Positions 61,495 to 64,000 of a stretch of 64,000 bases of DNA are shown here, piece by piece. The stretch comes from Niallia sp. XMNu-256 (GTDB lineage: Bacteria; Bacillota; Bacilli; Bacillales; Cytobacillaceae). Position numbers and translations under genes: made by a program. Every line of letters begins with the position of its first letter. Positions within the stretch are counted from its first letter, which is position 1. The stretch lies in assembly GCF_036670015.1 (NCBI RefSeq), contig NZ_CP137636.1, positions 164,501 through 228,500 on the forward strand, given 5' to 3'. The notes below the pieces were generated by a model. The model ran no database searches. It saw only the letters and a list, made by a program, of their open reading frames with translations, and had not been told where the DNA came from.

Positions 61495-64000
61495 ATGGTG
61501 AGAGGTTTAGTTGATTTTGTTTTGAAGAACAAATTAGCCGTTTGGTTGCTTACGATTATTATAACCGTTTCTGGGATTTATTCTGGTACTAGGATGAAAA
61601 TGGAAACGATACCTGATATTTCAATTCCATATTTAATGATTATGGACGTGTATCCAGGGGCAACACCAGAAAAGGTAATGGAAGATGTGTCTATACCAAT
61701 TGAGAAGGCGGTTGAAGGGCTTGAGGATGTAAAAGCCGTGTACTCGAATTCATACTCGAATATGTCAAATATTCAAGTAGAGTATGAATATGGCACAGAT
61801 ATGGACGAGGCAAAACGGGCATTGCAGTCTGCGTTAGAAGTAGTCGAACTGCCTGAAATAGCACAAGAACCAGTAATTACTGCACTTAGCATGAATATGA
61901 TGCCAGTAGTGGCCTTAAGTGTAAGTAGTGGTACCGAGGACATTGTTGAATTAACCTCGACAGTTGAAGAGGTTCTTTTGCCAAAAATTGAAAAGTTAGA
62001 TGGTGTCGGAAATGCTACGATTACTGGACAGCATATTGAAGAGGTAGAACTTCAATACAACCAAGAAAAGTTAGAAGAGCTTGGCTTAACAGAGCAAGAT
62101 GTGAAGGATATGATCCAAGCGAGTAACTTAGGTGTGTCACTAGGATTATATGAGTTTGAAGAAGGGGAGCAAGCTATAAGAGTTGACGGGAAGTTCATGA
62201 CTGAAGAAGAATTACAAGAAATGCTCATTCCAGTCACACCAAGCGAAACAAATCCTGCTCCATTTGTTAAATTAAGTGATATTGCCGCAATTGAATTAGT
62301 CGGTAAAGTAGAATCTGTCGCAAGAACAAATGGCGAAGATGCCATAGCGATTCAAATAGTGAAAGAACAACAAGCCAACACAGTAGATGTCGTAAATGAT
62401 GTTAAAGAATTAGTTGCAGATGAAGAAGAAAGAATTGAAGGCTTAAAAGTCGATATTTCTCTTGATCAAGGAGAACCGATCGAAGAAGCTGTGTTTACTA
62501 TGGTAGAAAAGGCCGTATTTGGTGGTTTAATCGCTGTATTGATCATTCTTTTATTCCTTCGTGATTTTAAATCAACGATTATTTCAATAATTTCCATCCC
62601 GGTATCAATCTTTATGGCATTCTTACTTTTAAATTGGCTGGATATTACGTTAAATATTATGACATTAGGTGCAGTCACAGTAGCGATTGGACGGGTGATT
62701 GATGACTCGATTGTTGTTGTTGAAAATATTTATCGAAGACTCCATTTAAAGGGAGAAAAATTATCGGGTCGTGCATTAATCCGTGAAGCGACCATTGAAA
62801 TGTTTAAACCCATTTTATCCTCTACATTAGTAACAGTAGCTGTATTTGCTCCATTAATTTTTGTAGGTGGGATGGTCGGCGAATTGTTCAAGCCGTTTGC
62901 ATTAACAATGACATTTTCATTAGGTGCATCTCTATTAGTTGCAATTACAATTGTACCGGCTTTATCACATACTTTATTTAAGAAAAAGCTATACAGTGAA
63001 AAGACTGAAATTAAGCATAAGGAAGCTGGGAAACTAGCAAACTCGTATAAGAAAGTCTTGAAATGGTCATTAAACCATAAAGTGATTACCTCATTGATTT
63101 CGGTCATTTTATTAGGCGGAAGCATTGCGTTAATGCCATTAATTGGTTTTAGTTTCTTAGGTTCTGAAGAAGAAAAGGTTATGTATTTAACCTATACTCC
63201 TGCAGCTGGGGAGCTTGAAGAAGAAACATTGAAGAATATCTCTATAGTTGAAGAAGAATTGCTTAAACGAGATGATATTGAAATTCTTCAATTATCGGTT
63301 ACAGACAGCAGTGATCCGATGGCTGCCATGATGGGTGGAGGAGCAAACGGTGCACTCATGTACCTGATTTTTGATGATGAATTGGAAAACTTCCCAGAAG
63401 TACGCAATGAAATAGAAGAGTATGTCTTTAATATGGAACAATCTGGGGAATGGAAAAACCAAGACTTTGCTTCTATGGGCTTTGCTTCAAATGAGGTAAG
63501 TTACACATTTTACAGTGAAAATTTAGTTAGATTAAATGAAGCTGTGAAAATGGTTGAAGAAGTTATGAATGAAAATAATCGCTTAGAAGATGTATCATCA
63601 ACCGCAAAGGATGCTTTTGTAGAATATACCTTTAAAGTGGATCAAGAAGAATTACTGCAATATGGTTTAACAGCAGGCCAAATTGTCATGATGCTAGCTC
63701 CAGATCATTCAAAAGATGTATTAACTACCATTGAAAAAGACGGCGAATCTTTAGATGTTATAGTGAAGAAAGAGCAAGCTGCTGGAGAACAGCCTAAATC
63801 AATTGATGAAATGCTGGAAAAGCAAATACCAACTGCATTAGGAACAATGATGCCGTTAAAAGAGCTTGTAACCGTTGAAGAAGGGACAACATTAAATACA
63901 TTATCTCGGAGTGCTGGAGAGTATTATGCAACCGTTTCAGGAAAAATTTTAGACAAGGATATTTCAAAAGCGACAGCAGAAGTGGATGCAGCGATAGAGG
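61495..64000 (+). CDS. RND-family efflux transporter (SwrC/YerP-like), 5' part
   Basis: Starts at ATG 61495 after GGGTAGG and stays open to the window end (835 codons; normal length is a little over 1000). The first transmembrane helix (LAVWLLTIIITVSGIYSG) is followed by the pore domain and helices 2-6 with the proton-relay motif in TLGAVTVAIGRVIDDSIVVVEN. A second periplasmic loop has begun, with a Met/Gly-rich stretch AAMMGGGANG. Likely a proton-driven exporter of lipopeptides, detergents or similar compounds. Truncated only by the window edge. Confidence 0.93.
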   Translation, partial: MVRGLVDFVLKNKLAVWLLTIIITVSGIYSGTRMKMETIPDISIPYLMIMDVYPGATPEKVMEDVSIPIEKAVEGLEDVKAVYSNSYSNMSNIQVEYEYGTDMDEAKRALQSALEVVELPEIAQEPVITALSMNMMPVVALSVSSGTEDIVELTSTVEEVLLPKIEKLDGVGNATITGQHIEEVELQYNQEKLEELGLTEQDVKDMIQASNLGVSLGLYEFEEGEQAIRVDGKFMTEEELQEMLIPVTPSETNPAPFVKLSDIAAIELVGKVESVARTNGEDAIAIQIVKEQQANTVDVVNDVKELVADEEERIEGLKVDISLDQGEPIEEAVFTMVEKAVFGGLIAVLIILLFLRDFKSTIISIISIPVSIFMAFLLLNWLDITLNIMTLGAVTVAIGRVIDDSIVVVENIYRRLHLKGEKLSGRALIREATIEMFKPILSSTLVTVAVFAPLIFVGGMVGELFKPFALTMTFSLGASLLVAITIVPALSHTLFKKKLYSEKTEIKHKEAGKLANSYKKVLKWSLNHKVITSLISVILLGGSIALMPLIGFSFLGSEEEKVMYLTYTPAAGELEEETLKNISIVEEELLKRDDIEILQLSVTDSSDPMAAMMGGGANGALMYLIFDDELENFPEVRNEIEEYVFNMEQSGEWKNQDFASMGFASNEVSYTFYSENLVRLNEAVKMVEEVMNENNRLEDVSSTAKDAFVEYTFKVDQEELLQYGLTAGQIVMMLAPDHSKDVLTTIEKDGESLDVIVKKEQAAGEQPKSIDEMLEKQIPTALGTMMPLKELVTVEEGTTLNTLSRSAGEYYATVSGKILDKDISKATAEVDAAIE

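Overview
The window looks like chromosome from a low-GC, endospore-forming Bacillaceae bacterium. The left end carries the Bacillus order ybaK-cwlD-salA-gerD-kbaA-pdaB, followed by a block of eight tRNA genes, arginase, sigW-rsiW and the c-di-AMP/cell-wall operon cdaA-cdaR-glmM, then glmS behind its self-cleaving ribozyme. No CRISPR array or intact transposase was seen.

Layout. 0-6.5 kb: end of an RsbR-type STAS protein, sporulation/germination genes, tRNAs. 6.7-15.6 kb: rocF, sigW/rsiW, cdaA/cdaR/glmM, a HEARO-like RNA remnant, glmS ribozyme and glmS. 15.6-26.5 kb: accessory ground with decayed genes (EamA transporter, lipoprotein, other remnants), an acyl-CoA synthetase, an NtaA-type flavin monooxygenase, DUF421, carboxymuconolactone decarboxylase, a YdhR-like and a DsbA/SpxH-like protein, a TetR regulator and two unrecognised genes. 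27.0-39.8 kb: selenium region. 39.9-47.6 kb: paired fluoride channels, a luciferase-like oxidoreductase, a methyltransferase, a giant UPF0182 membrane protein and mhqD/mhqP. 47.6-54.3 kb: EamA exporter, two-component system, copC-copD, arylamine N-acetyltransferase, and an SMR pair behind a guanidine-I riboswitch. 54.4-64 kb: GH3 hydrolase, glycine-betaine transporter opuA with gbsR, and a divergent TetR/RND efflux pair running off the right end.

The selenium region is the centre of interest. selA is followed by a complete glycine reductase operon: grdX, then trxB-trxA-grdE-grdA-grdB-grdC-grdD. grdA and grdB each contain one in-frame UGA at the family's selenocysteine position, followed by a bacterial-SECIS-like hairpin. 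Directly downstream lies a cadC-cadA pair. The cadA frame is interrupted by a single UGA exactly where the first Cys of its N-terminal metal-binding CxxC motif should be, with a small hairpin at the same spacing. I read this as a candidate selenocysteine-containing heavy-metal P-type ATPase (UxxC). The grd genes use AGA for nearly all arginines, unlike the flanking chromosomal genes, which suggests acquisition from a clostridial donor. cadA uses host-like arginine codons.

How the parts may work together (inference): glycine reductase would turn glycine plus reduced thioredoxin into acetyl phosphate and ammonia. The local TrxA/TrxB supply electrons, and catabolite-repression-like (cre) sites in the duplicated promoter region suggest control by carbon status. 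selB, selD and the Sec tRNA are not in the window and would have to be elsewhere in the genome.
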